DNA of 6,167 nucleotides, taken from NCBI RefSeq assembly GCF_000955975.1, contig NZ_JYJF01000189.1, positions 1-6,167 of the forward strand, given 5' to 3'. The stretch's first letter is position 1, and every line of letters begins with the position of its first letter. This document shows positions 1-4,869 of this stretch, piece by piece. The translations under genes were made by a program, and so were the position numbers. Origin of the DNA: Saccharothrix sp. ST-888 (GTDB taxonomy: Bacteria; Actinomycetota; Actinomycetes; Streptomycetales; Streptomycetaceae). The notes beneath the pieces were generated by a model. That model worked only from the letters and a program-made list of their open reading frames with translations, was not told where the DNA came from and made no database searches.

Positions 1-1
1 C

Positions 2-1237
2 GCCTACAAGCGCAGCTACCTCGACGGCCCGCTGTACGCGCCGGTGACCGGCTACAGCTCGCAGGCGTACGGGTCGACGCAGTTGGAGAGTCTCTACTCC
101 GGGCTGCTCGGCGGGACCGACCCCCGGCTGGCCGGGCCCGCCGACGCGCTCACCCGCACCACCCCGCCCGGCGGCGACGTGGTGACCAGCATCGACCCGA
201 AGGTGCAGCAGGCCGGCTGGGACGCGCTCGGCGACAAGCAGGGTGCGGCAGTGGCCATCGACCCGGCGACCGGCGCCCTGCTGGGCCTGGTCAGCACGCC
301 CTCGTTCGACCCCTCGGCGATCGCGGGCCGTTCGAGCGCCGATGCCGCCGCCTGGAAGCTGCTCAGCGCCGACAGCGGTTCGGCGATGCTCAACCACGCG
401 CTGCGCTCGACCTACGCGCCCGGCTCGACGTTCAAGCTGGTGACGGCCGCCGCCGCGCTGGAGAACGGCCTGTACCCGGACGTGGACGCGCCCACGGTCA
501 GCCCCGACCCGTACACCCTGCCGGGTACCCAGCGGCAGCTCACCAACGAGAACCCCGCGGCTCCGTGCGCCAACGCCAGCCTGCGGGTGGCGCTCCAGTA
601 CTCCTGCAACAACGTCTTCGGCAAGCTGGCCGCCGACCTGGGCGAGACCAGGCTCTCCGCGCAGGTGGCCAAGTTCGGCTTCAACCTCGGCAAGCTGGAC
701 ACCCCGGTGCGGGCCGCCACCAGCGTGTACCCGGACAAGCTGAACCCCTCGCAGGTCGCGCTGACCGGCATCGGCCAGTTCTCGGTGACCGCGACCCCGC
801 TGCAGATGGCCATGGTCTCGTCCGCGATCGCGAACAACGGCGTGCTGATGCAGCCGTCCATGGTGGACCGGCTCACCGACCACCAGGGCCGCACCGTCGA
901 GGACTTCAAGCCGCAGCAGCTGTCCCGGGTGATGGGCGAGAAGACGGCCCGTCAACTCCAGTCCGCGATGGTCACGGTGGTGACCAGCGGCACCGGGGCG
1001 TCGGCGGCGGTGGGCGGCGTGACGGTCGGCGGCAAGACCGGTACCGCGCAGAACGGTGTGGACAACAGCGGCACCCCGTACGCCTGGTTCACCTCGTACG
1101 CGGACGACGGCAGCGGGCACCGGATCGCCGTCGCGGTGGTGGTCGTGGACGGCGCCGCCAACCGGTCGGACGTCAGCGGTGGCGGGCTGGCCGCGCCGAT
1201 CGCCAAGGCGATGATCAAGGCGGCCTTCGGCAAGTAA
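2..1237 (+). CDS. Class B penicillin-binding protein (PbpA-type transpeptidase), 5' partial
   Basis: This is the C-terminal ~411 residues of a D,D-transpeptidase that cross-links peptidoglycan on the outer face of the membrane. The frame is open from base 2 with family-like sequence (YKRSYLDGPLYAPVTGY), so the GTG at 44 is internal and the true start lies outside the window. The missing part, roughly 80-90 residues judging from ~490-residue actinobacterial PbpA proteins, should hold the membrane anchor. All three active-site motifs are present: SxxK as STFK (nucleophile Ser codon 425-427), SxN as SCN (602-610) and KTG (1034-1042). Their spacing of 59 and 144 residues is normal, so the enzyme should be active. 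In the actinobacterial division cluster pbpA is followed by pknA/pknB kinases. Here a palindrome and an unrelated transporter follow, so this is probably a stand-alone paralogue. Family is certain; the exact paralogue is not. Confidence 0.93.
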   Translation, partial: AYKRSYLDGPLYAPVTGYSSQAYGSTQLESLYSGLLGGTDPRLAGPADALTRTTPPGGDVVTSIDPKVQQAGWDALGDKQGAAVAIDPATGALLGLVSTPSFDPSAIAGRSSADAAAWKLLSADSGSAMLNHALRSTYAPGSTFKLVTAAAALENGLYPDVDAPTVSPDPYTLPGTQRQLTNENPAAPCANASLRVALQYSCNNVFGKLAADLGETRLSAQVAKFGFNLGKLDTPVRAATSVYPDKLNPSQVALTGIGQFSVTATPLQMAMVSSAIANNGVLMQPSMVDRLTDHQGRTVEDFKPQQLSRVMGEKTARQLQSAMVTVVTSGTGASAAVGGVTVGGKTGTAQNGVDNSGTPYAWFTSYADDGSGHRIAVAVVVVDGAANRSDVSGGGLAAPIAKAMIKAAFGK

Positions 1238-1246
1238 CCCACGGCG

Positions 1247-1268
1247 CACCGCAGGCGCGCCTGCGGTG
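1247..1268 (+). terminator. Perfect palindrome after the PBP gene, probable terminator
   Basis: It starts 10 nt after the PBP stop. The sequence is a perfect 22-bp palindrome, with arms 1247-1257 and 1258-1268. As RNA it would form nine GC-rich pairs (CACCGCAGG with CCTGCGGTG) closed by a CGCG loop. There is no U-tract, which is usual for Streptomyces terminators. Being symmetric, it could act on both strands. Confidence 0.65.
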
Positions 1269-1294
1269 GTTCATGGCCACACCTCAAACAAGTA

Positions 1295-1311
1295 CTTTGA
1301 ACATCTCAAAG
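1295..1311. promoter_or_regulatory. Inverted repeat overlapping the -35, candidate operator
   Basis: CTTTGA (1295-1300) and TCAAAG (1306-1311) are perfect inverted arms around a 5-nt centre, ACATC. The element covers the proposed -35 hexamer. Looser flanking symmetry (AAACAA at 1286-1291 against TTTGTT at 1313-1318) extends it. The position fits a dimeric repressor site that would block the promoter. No regulator gene lies nearby, and I do not recognise the motif as that of a particular family. Confidence 0.4.
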
Positions 1312-1326
1312 ATTTGTTGCTACTGT
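1297..1326 (+). promoter_or_regulatory. Candidate sigma-70-type (HrdB-like) promoter for the DAACS gene
   Basis: TTGAAC (1297-1302) and TACTGT (1321-1326) are separated by 18 nt, and both resemble streptomycete -35 and -10 hexamers. They lie in a rare AT-rich patch of an otherwise very GC-rich gap. The predicted start is near 1333-1334, which coincides with an ATG. If correct, the transporter message begins about 220 nt before its own start codon. This rests on motif reading only. Confidence 0.45.
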
Positions 1327-1333
1327 GGGGGCC

Positions 1334-1468
1334 ATGACCACCTCAGGCGCGCCTCTGCAGCAAGGAATGAGCACCCCGCTCATGCCGTGCTCGTGCCTGC
1401 CCGGTGCTGTGGACAGTCCGCGCCCCTGTCGCGCGCCCAGCTGTATGCCGGCGGCACGCCCCTCCTGA
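1334..1468 (+). CDS. Possible leaderless 44-residue upstream ORF
   Basis: ATG at 1334 opens a frame of 44 codons ending in TGA at 1466-1468. It begins MTTSGAPLQQ and contains four cysteines, in CSC, PCR and SCM contexts. No ribosome-binding site precedes it, but the ATG sits 7 nt after the proposed -10 hexamer, exactly where a leaderless transcript would start. Leaderless mRNAs are common in Streptomyces. It ends 88 nt before the DAACS start codon. It could be a regulatory leader peptide, a small protein, or simply a chance open frame in GC-rich DNA. I do not recognise the sequence. Confidence 0.25.
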   Translation: MTTSGAPLQQGMSTPLMPCSCLPGAVDSPRPCRAPSCMPAARPS

Positions 1469-1513
1469 CGTCCAGGCCCGCTGCGCCTGCTGACCGTCGT
1501 CGTGCCGCCGTGT

Positions 1514-1542
1514 CCCGCCCCCCTCTCCCGCCCCGTCCCCCC
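1514..1542 (-). other. G-quadruplex motif on the template strand before the DAACS gene
   Basis: The + strand has five C-tracts (1514-1516, 1518-1523, 1527-1529, 1531-1534, 1537-1542). Their linkers are 1, 3, 1 and 2 nt. The minus strand therefore meets the standard G3+ with 1-7-nt-loop rule for a quadruplex. It lies immediately upstream of the GGAG ribosome site, on the template strand. Folding is inferred from the motif only. Confidence 0.45.
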
Positions 1543-1556
1543 GGAGCCGCACCACC

Positions 1557-2879
1557 ATGTCCACAGCGCCCTCCTCACCAGCGCCGTCCCTGTTCGGGAA
1601 GGTCCGCAAGACGCCCTTCTGGGTGCAGATCGTCGGCGGTCTCGTCCTCGGTCTCGCCCTCGGCTACCTCGCCCGGGTCCAGGACGTCTCCTGGCTGACC
1701 ACCACGCTCGACACCATCGGCAAGACCTTCGTCCAGCTGCTCAAGCTGGCCGTCCCGCCGCTGGTCTTCACCGCGATCGTGGTAAGCGTCGCCAACCTGC
1801 GGAACGTCACCAACGCCGCCCGGCTGGCCGTCCGCACGCTGTTCTGGTTCCTGATCACCTCGCTGATCGCCGTCAGCATCGGCCTCGGCCTCGGCCTGCT
1901 CACCAACCCGGGCCAGGGCGCGGGCCTGTCCACCAGCGGGCTGAAGGCACCGGACCACGCCGGTTCCTGGGTCGACTTCCTGACCGGGATCATCCCGAGC
2001 AACATCGCGACCACCTTCGTCGAGGTGAACGTCCTTCAGATCGTCTTCCTGGGTGTCGTCACCGGTGCCGCGATCCTGAAGATCGGCGAGAAGGCCGAGC
2101 CCGTCCGCAAGCTCAGCGAGTCCGTGCTCGACCTCACCCAGACCGCGCTCTGGTGGGTCATCCGGCTCGCCCCGCTCGGCACCCTCGGCCTGATCGGCAA
2201 GTCCGTCGCCAAGTACGGCTGGGACCTGCTCAAGCCCTTCGCCACCCTGACCATCGACGTGTACGTCGGCTGCGCGCTGGTGCTCTTCGTGGTCTACTCC
2301 CTGCTGCTCCGCTTCGTCGGCGGCCTCAACCCGCTGAACTTCTTCAAGGGCGCGTGGCCGGCCATCCAGCTGGCCTTCGTCTCCCGCTCCTCGGTCGGCA
2401 CCCTGCCGGTCACCCGCCGGGTGACCGAGCGGCTCGGCGTCCCGAGCGAGTACGCCTCGTTCGCGGTGCCGTTCGGCGCCACCACCAAGATGGACGGCTG
2501 CGCCGCGATCTACCCCTCGCTGGCCGCGATCTTCGTCGCCCAGGTCTACGGCATCCACCTCGGGATCGGTGACTACCTGCTGATCGCGTTCGTCTCGGTG
2601 ATCGGCTCCGCCGCCACCGCCGGCCTGACCGGTGCGATCGTGATGCTGACGCTGACCCTCTCCACCCTGGGTCTGCCGCTGGAGGGCGTCGGCCTGCTGC
2701 TGGCCATCGACCCGATCCTGGACATGGTCCGGACCGCCACCAACGTGGCCGGCCAGTCCGTGGTCCCGATCCTGGTCGCGGCCCGCGAGAAGACCCTCGA
2801 CCTCGCCGCCTACAACAACCCCACGGGCGACCTGATCGACGACAACCCCGCCGCTGCCAAGGTCCCCGTCGCGGCCTGA
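1557..2879 (+). CDS. Dicarboxylate/amino acid:cation symporter (DAACS/SDF family)
   Basis: This 440-residue inner-membrane carrier takes up an acidic amino acid, a dicarboxylate or possibly cystine, driven by H+ or Na+. Length and topology match the GltPh/GltP/DctA family. The first membrane segment is near residues 17-38. TM3 carries FLITS (98-102). The serine-rich hairpin motif RSSVGTLPVT spans 277-286, the TM7 motif KMDG spans 311-314, and TM8 reads DPILDMVRTATN (385-396). By alignment to GltPh, substrate-binding D389, R392, T393 and N396 are all present, so the binding site is intact. Cation-site positions differ: K311 stands for N310, Q400 for D405 and F98 for Y89. The start is ATG 1557 with GGAG at 1543-1546. 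A strong hairpin follows, so it is probably monocistronic. Family is sure; substrate and coupling ion are not. Confidence 0.92.
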   Translation: MSTAPSSPAPSLFGKVRKTPFWVQIVGGLVLGLALGYLARVQDVSWLTTTLDTIGKTFVQLLKLAVPPLVFTAIVVSVANLRNVTNAARLAVRTLFWFLITSLIAVSIGLGLGLLTNPGQGAGLSTSGLKAPDHAGSWVDFLTGIIPSNIATTFVEVNVLQIVFLGVVTGAAILKIGEKAEPVRKLSESVLDLTQTALWWVIRLAPLGTLGLIGKSVAKYGWDLLKPFATLTIDVYVGCALVLFVVYSLLLRFVGGLNPLNFFKGAWPAIQLAFVSRSSVGTLPVTRRVTERLGVPSEYASFAVPFGATTKMDGCAAIYPSLAAIFVAQVYGIHLGIGDYLLIAFVSVIGSAATAGLTGAIVMLTLTLSTLGLPLEGVGLLLAIDPILDMVRTATNVAGQSVVPILVAAREKTLDLAAYNNPTGDLIDDNPAAAKVPVAA

Positions 2880-2893
2880 CGCACCGTCGCACT

Positions 2894-2928
2894 GCGAGCC
2901 CGTACCCGGCCCCCGGGTACGGGCTCGC
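2894..2928 (+). terminator. 16-bp perfect hairpin after the DAACS gene
   Basis: Arms 2894-2909 and 2913-2928 are perfectly complementary over 16 bp, with a CCC loop. The element starts 15 nt after the transporter stop codon. It is very stable and has no U-tract, the usual streptomycete terminator form. It may work in both directions, since the genes on either side are convergent. Confidence 0.8.
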
Positions 2929-2939
2929 GGCGTTCGGCG

Positions 2940-2969
2940 GGCGGGTCCTCGGTGGGCGGGTCCTCAGTG
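2940..2969. repeat. Two-copy 15-bp tandem repeat
   Basis: GGCGGGTCCTCGGTG (2940-2954) is followed directly by a copy differing at one base (2955-2969, A for G). It is non-coding and sits between the DAACS terminator and the next candidate promoter. It is probably a slippage product. Confidence 0.6.
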
Positions 2970-3027
2970 GGAAAAGGCCGAAAGGGGACCTTCGCGGCGC
3001 GGGCGGCGGTGCGTAGTGTGCCACCGC

Positions 3028-3114
3028 ATGAGGACTCCGAGGACCCGGGGAACCGCCGTGCCGAGGCCGGCGGCGATCACCGCCGAGATCCTCGCCGTCC
3101 TGAGGGCCTGCTGA
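3028..3114 (+). CDS. Doubtful 28-residue leaderless ORF
   Basis: ATG at 3028 begins a 28-codon frame, MRTPRTRGTAVPRPAAITAE and eight more residues ending in RAC, stopping with TGA at 3112-3114. It has no ribosome-binding site. A good streptomycete -10 hexamer (TAGTGT, 3014-3019) ends 8 nt before the ATG, which would allow a leaderless message. The -35 match (TTCGCG, 2991-2996, 17-nt spacer) is weak. The N-terminus is basic and the C-terminal half mildly hydrophobic. It ends 17 nt before the stop codon of the convergent transporter. The -10 could equally drive a short RNA. I do not recognise the sequence. Confidence 0.22.
   Translation: MRTPRTRGTAVPRPAAITAEILAVLRAC
3068..3085 (-). terminator. 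Short hairpin, possible terminator of the BASS-type gene
   Basis: CGGCGG (3068-3073) pairs with CCGCCG (3080-3085) around a 6-nt loop. It lies about 46 nt past the stop of the leftward transporter gene and is the only obvious stem there. It also falls inside the doubtful 28-codon ORF. Six pairs is weak in such GC-rich DNA. Confidence 0.25.
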
Positions 3115-3131
3115 CCCGGAGCCCCCGCGCC

Positions 3132-4160
3132 CTACCGGTCGGCCTCCTCGCCCGCGCGGCGTCCCCAGCGCTGGGCGAGGACGGTGCAGACCATCAGCTG
3201 GATCTGGTGAAAGAGCATCAGCGGCAGCACCATCAGTCCCACCGAGCCGGCCGGGAACAGGATGGTGGCCAGTGGGAGGCCGTTGGCCAGGCTCTTCTTG
3301 GAGCCGCAGAACTGGATGGTGATCCGGTCGGCGCGGTCGAAGCCGAGGCGGCGGGAGGCCACGGCGGTGAAGGTCAGGACCAGCCCGAGCATGGCCGCGC
3401 AGACGGCGACCAGCCAGAGTATCTGGCCGACCGTGACCCGGCCCCAGATGTCCTCCCGGACGCCTTCGCTGAAGGCGCTGTACACGATCAGCAGAATCGA
3501 ACCCCGGTCCACCACCAGGGTCACCACCCGGTTCCGCTGTATCCACGGGCCGACCCGGCGGCGCAGCAGTTGGCCGAGTGCGAACGGCATCAGCAACTGC
3601 AGCACAATGTCCAGAATCTGCCCCCCGCTCACCTGTATTCCGGCTCCGCCGGACAACAGCCAGGCCGCCAGCAGCGGGGTGAGCACGATGCCCAGCAGGC
3701 TGGAGAAGGTGGCGGCGCAGATGGCCGCCGCGACATTGCCGCGTGCCATCGAGGTGAAGGCGATGGACGACTGGACGGTGGACGACAGCAGCGTGAGGAA
3801 GAGCACGCCGGTGGCGAGCCGGGGCGGCAGCACACTGTCCGGAAGCAGCCGGGCGGCCTCGCCGAGCAGCGGGAAGAGGAGGTAGGTGCAGCCGGCGATC
3901 AGCAGGTGCAGGCGCCAGTTCCGGGCGCCTGCCAGCGCCTCCTGCGGGGAGAGCCGCGCGCCGTACAGGAAGAAGAGCAGTCCGACCACGACGTTCACCG
4001 AGCCGCCGACCACGGTGGCGGCCGGTCCGGTGGCGGGCAGCAGGGTGGCCAGGCCGACCGTGCCGAGCAGCAGCAGGATGAAGGCGTCGATGCCGATCCG
4101 GTGCAGGGCGCGGTTCACCGCGGCGAACGCCGCACGAGGCTGGAGCACGGGTGTGATCAT
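3132..4160 (-). CDS. YfeH/SLC10A7-like transporter (bile acid:sodium symporter fold)
   Basis: This 342-residue inner-membrane protein belongs to the SBF-like family (E. coli YfeH, human SLC10A7). It has the expected series of about ten hydrophobic segments. Diagnostic stretches are a first segment after HRIGIDAF, LFFLYGARLS followed by ARNWRLHL, the SSTVQSSIAF motif (about residues 126-135) and FCGSKKSLANG (284-294). The last two correspond to the unwound crossover helices that form the cation/substrate site in BASS proteins. The family's physiological substrate is not settled, so none is proposed. I place the start at ATG 4158-4160: it has a GGGAGG site just upstream, and the protein then begins about 14 residues before the family's first helix. 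An in-frame ATG at 4236-4238 would add 26 unfamily-like residues and run the gene through a strong hairpin. Confidence 0.88.
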   Translation of the reverse strand: MITPVLQPRAAFAAVNRALHRIGIDAFILLLLGTVGLATLLPATGPAATVVGGSVNVVVGLLFFLYGARLSPQEALAGARNWRLHLLIAGCTYLLFPLLGEAARLLPDSVLPPRLATGVLFLTLLSSTVQSSIAFTSMARGNVAAAICAATFSSLLGIVLTPLLAAWLLSGGAGIQVSGGQILDIVLQLLMPFALGQLLRRRVGPWIQRNRVVTLVVDRGSILLIVYSAFSEGVREDIWGRVTVGQILWLVAVCAAMLGLVLTFTAVASRRLGFDRADRITIQFCGSKKSLANGLPLATILFPAGSVGLMVLPLMLFHQIQLMVCTVLAQRWGRRAGEEADR

Positions 4161-4162
4161 GC

Positions 4163-4171
4163 CCCTCCCGG
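4163..4171 (-). promoter_or_regulatory. Ribosome-binding site deciding the start at 4160
   Basis: On the minus strand, CGGGAGGGG lies just before GC-ATG. The GGGAGG core is a strong Shine-Dalgarno match, slightly close to the start codon. The alternative ATG at 4236-4238 has only a weak AAGAG upstream. This is the main sequence reason for choosing the shorter protein. Confidence 0.6.
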
Positions 4172-4185
4172 TGGAGGACAGAGGC

Positions 4186-4222
4186 AGGGGGCCCGCCGCG
4201 TACGGAACGTGGCGGGCCCCCT
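4186..4222 (-). terminator. 12-bp hairpin between cold-shock and transporter genes, probable terminator
   Basis: AGGGGGCCCGCC (4186-4197) and GGCGGGCCCCCT (4211-4222) pair perfectly around a 13-nt loop. The hairpin lies 93 nt after the cold-shock stop and 25 nt before the transporter start at 4160. It most simply ends the cold-shock transcript. It could also sit in the transporter's leader as an attenuator if the two genes are co-transcribed. A weaker 5-bp stem (4271-4275 with 4282-4286) lies nearer the cold-shock stop. Confidence 0.65.
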
Positions 4223-4314
4223 TGGTACTGCTCGTCATGCTCTTGGGGGCGACCCTGGCGGCCGCCTTTCGGACCGATAAAGGTCCCGAGCGATCAGATC
4301 ATCAGAGGAGATGC

Positions 4315-4518
4315 TCAGATGACGGAGACGTTCTCCGCCTGCGGGCCCTTCGGGCCCTGGGTGACGTCGAACGTCACCTGCTGGTTCTCCTCCAGCGAGC
4401 GGAAACCGTTCGCGTTGATGGCGGAGTAGTGGACGAAGACGTCGGGGCCGCCGCCCTCCTGGGCGATGAAGCCGAAGCCCTTCTCAGCGTTGAACCACTT
4501 GACGGTTCCCTGAGCCAT
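4315..4518 (-). CDS. Cold-shock domain protein (CspA family)
   Basis: This 67-residue cytoplasmic protein is a single cold-shock domain, the normal bacterial Csp length. It binds single-stranded RNA and DNA and melts RNA secondary structure, assisting translation after cold shock or during growth. RNP1 is KGFGFI (residues 13-18) and RNP2 is VFVHYSAI (27-34). The aromatic binding face (W8, F9, F15, F17, F28, H30) is complete, and the ending ENVSVI is typical. The start is ATG 4516-4518, preceded by AAGGAG with a 6-nt gap, an excellent site. It runs divergently from mqnA and ahead of the YfeH-like gene, from which a hairpin separates it. Its upstream region is rich in RNA hairpins, as expected for a csp gene with a regulated leader. 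Streptomycetes carry several csp paralogues, so no specific symbol is given. Confidence 0.96.
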   Translation of the reverse strand: MAQGTVKWFNAEKGFGFIAQEGGGPDVFVHYSAINANGFRSLEENQQVTFDVTQGPKGPQAENVSVI

Positions 4519-4547
4519 GCCGTTCTCCTTGCGAGGGACGTATTGGC

Positions 4548-4564
4548 TGCCACACCGTGTGGCA
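4548..4564. promoter_or_regulatory. 17-bp perfect palindrome in the csp leader, operator or hairpin
   Basis: TGCCACACCGTGTGGCA has 8-bp arms around a single central base. Its near edge is 29 nt upstream of the csp start codon and 17 nt from the AAGGAG site. As DNA it looks like an operator for a dimeric regulator. As RNA it gives a 7-bp stem with a CCG loop close to the ribosome site. Which role applies cannot be told from sequence. Confidence 0.45.
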
Positions 4565-4591
4565 TCCGGTCCGCTGCGCTGATCGCCCTGC

Positions 4592-4614
4592 CTCCGGATT
4601 GTTCCGGAGTTTTT
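4592..4614 (+). terminator. Rightward intrinsic terminator-like hairpin with T5
   Basis: CTCCGGA (4592-4598) and TCCGGAG (4603-4609) pair perfectly around TTGT, followed at once by TTTTT (4610-4614). That is textbook polarity for a + strand terminator, unusual in this GC-rich genome. No + strand gene precedes it, so it would only stop antisense or read-through RNA. Read on the minus strand, the same stem becomes a hairpin in the csp leader. Confidence 0.45.
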
Positions 4615-4632
4615 CGATAATGCTGAAAAACT
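4608..4632. repeat. AT-rich 8-bp inverted repeat between the two hairpins
   Basis: AGTTTTTC (4608-4615) and GAAAAACT (4625-4632) are perfect inverted arms around GATAATGCT. The outer two bases of the left arm are shared with the stem at 4592-4609, so the two structures compete at that edge. On the minus strand, the A-run could pair with either of two upstream U-runs. On that strand CATTAT (4618-4623) could also serve as a -10 hexamer, but no good -35 accompanies it. Confidence 0.45.
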
Positions 4633-4634
4633 AC

Positions 4635-4665
4635 AAAAAGCCCGCGGTTACATGCTCCGCAGGCT
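4635..4665 (-). terminator. Leftward intrinsic terminator or attenuator upstream of csp
   Basis: On the minus strand AGCCTGCGG (4665-4657) pairs with CCGCGGGCT (4647-4639) as nine pairs including one G-U, with a 9-nt loop, and runs straight into TTTTT (4639-4635). The pairing is complete only in leftward RNA, because the + strand has an A-C mismatch. It points towards csp, with no leftward gene visible upstream. It either attenuates the csp leader or insulates csp from transcription entering from the right. Confidence 0.5.
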
Positions 4666-4666
4666 T

Positions 4667-4695
4667 CAAGTACTGCAAGGGGAATCAAACTGCAA
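4667..4695 (-). promoter_or_regulatory. Weak candidate csp promoter
   Basis: On the minus strand TTGCAG (4695-4690) and TACTTG (4672-4667) are 17 nt apart. The -35 is fair; the -10 lacks the final T. The predicted start near 4660 would give a ~140-nt csp leader, in the range known for long csp leaders, but would cut into the 4635-4665 stem. Other placements are possible. Confidence 0.22.
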
Positions 4696-4782
4696 CTGAG
4701 TGGAACGGTAGCACGCGAGGGCGGCCTCGACCAGGGGTGACCGAAGGCGCAACGTCAGGTGTGTCGCAAGGATTCAGCCATG

Positions 4783-4869
4783 TGTCGGCAGCCTGTCGGG
4801 GGGTGTCGGCGCGTCGCCGCCGATCGGTCGGCAGTCGGTCGGCAGCCGGGCGGCGGCATGTCGGAAGGC
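4783..4869. repeat. Degenerate 11-bp repeat array before mqnA
   Basis: The core TGTCGG or GGTCGG recurs at 4783, 4794, 4804, 4826, 4837 and 4859, that is at intervals of 11, 10, 22, 11 and 22 bp. Two exact tandem copies of TCGGTCGGCAG occupy 4824-4834 and 4835-4845. Related TGTCGC lies at 4762. The array ends 74 bp before the mqnA start codon. The spacing places the cores on one face of the helix, which suits cooperative protein binding, but an old decayed minisatellite would look the same. Confidence 0.55.

Larger units (their letters stand above)
1238..1556. other. 319-bp intergenic region before the DAACS transporter gene
   Basis: From left to right this gap holds the PBP terminator palindrome, an unusually AT-rich patch at about 1283-1325 with a promoter-like pair and inverted repeat, a possible leaderless short ORF (1334-1468), and a strongly C-rich tract (1514-1542) just before the GGAG ribosome site at 1543-1546. 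No longer coding frame looks convincing on either strand. Confidence 0.6.

Noticed and set aside
1252..1354. Two copies of CAGGCGCGCCT (1252-1262 and 1344-1354) as a possible duplicated site
   Set aside because: The first is the centre of the PBP palindrome and the flanks do not match. The 8-bp core is a likely chance recurrence in GC-rich DNA.
2410..3546. 378-codon minus strand frame across the DAACS end and the convergent gap
   Set aside because: It is Arg/Pro/Gly-rich, crosses a 16-bp terminator hairpin, and overlaps two well-supported genes.
1557..4160. The two convergent transporters as one uptake system
   Set aside because: They belong to unrelated families, are convergent with separate hairpins, and share no visible regulatory motif.
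2952..4280. 442-codon + strand open frame opposite the YfeH-like gene
   Set aside because: Its translation is low-complexity Gly/Gln/Asp/Glu/Arg sequence, typical of a GC-rich shadow frame. The minus strand encodes a clear membrane protein family.
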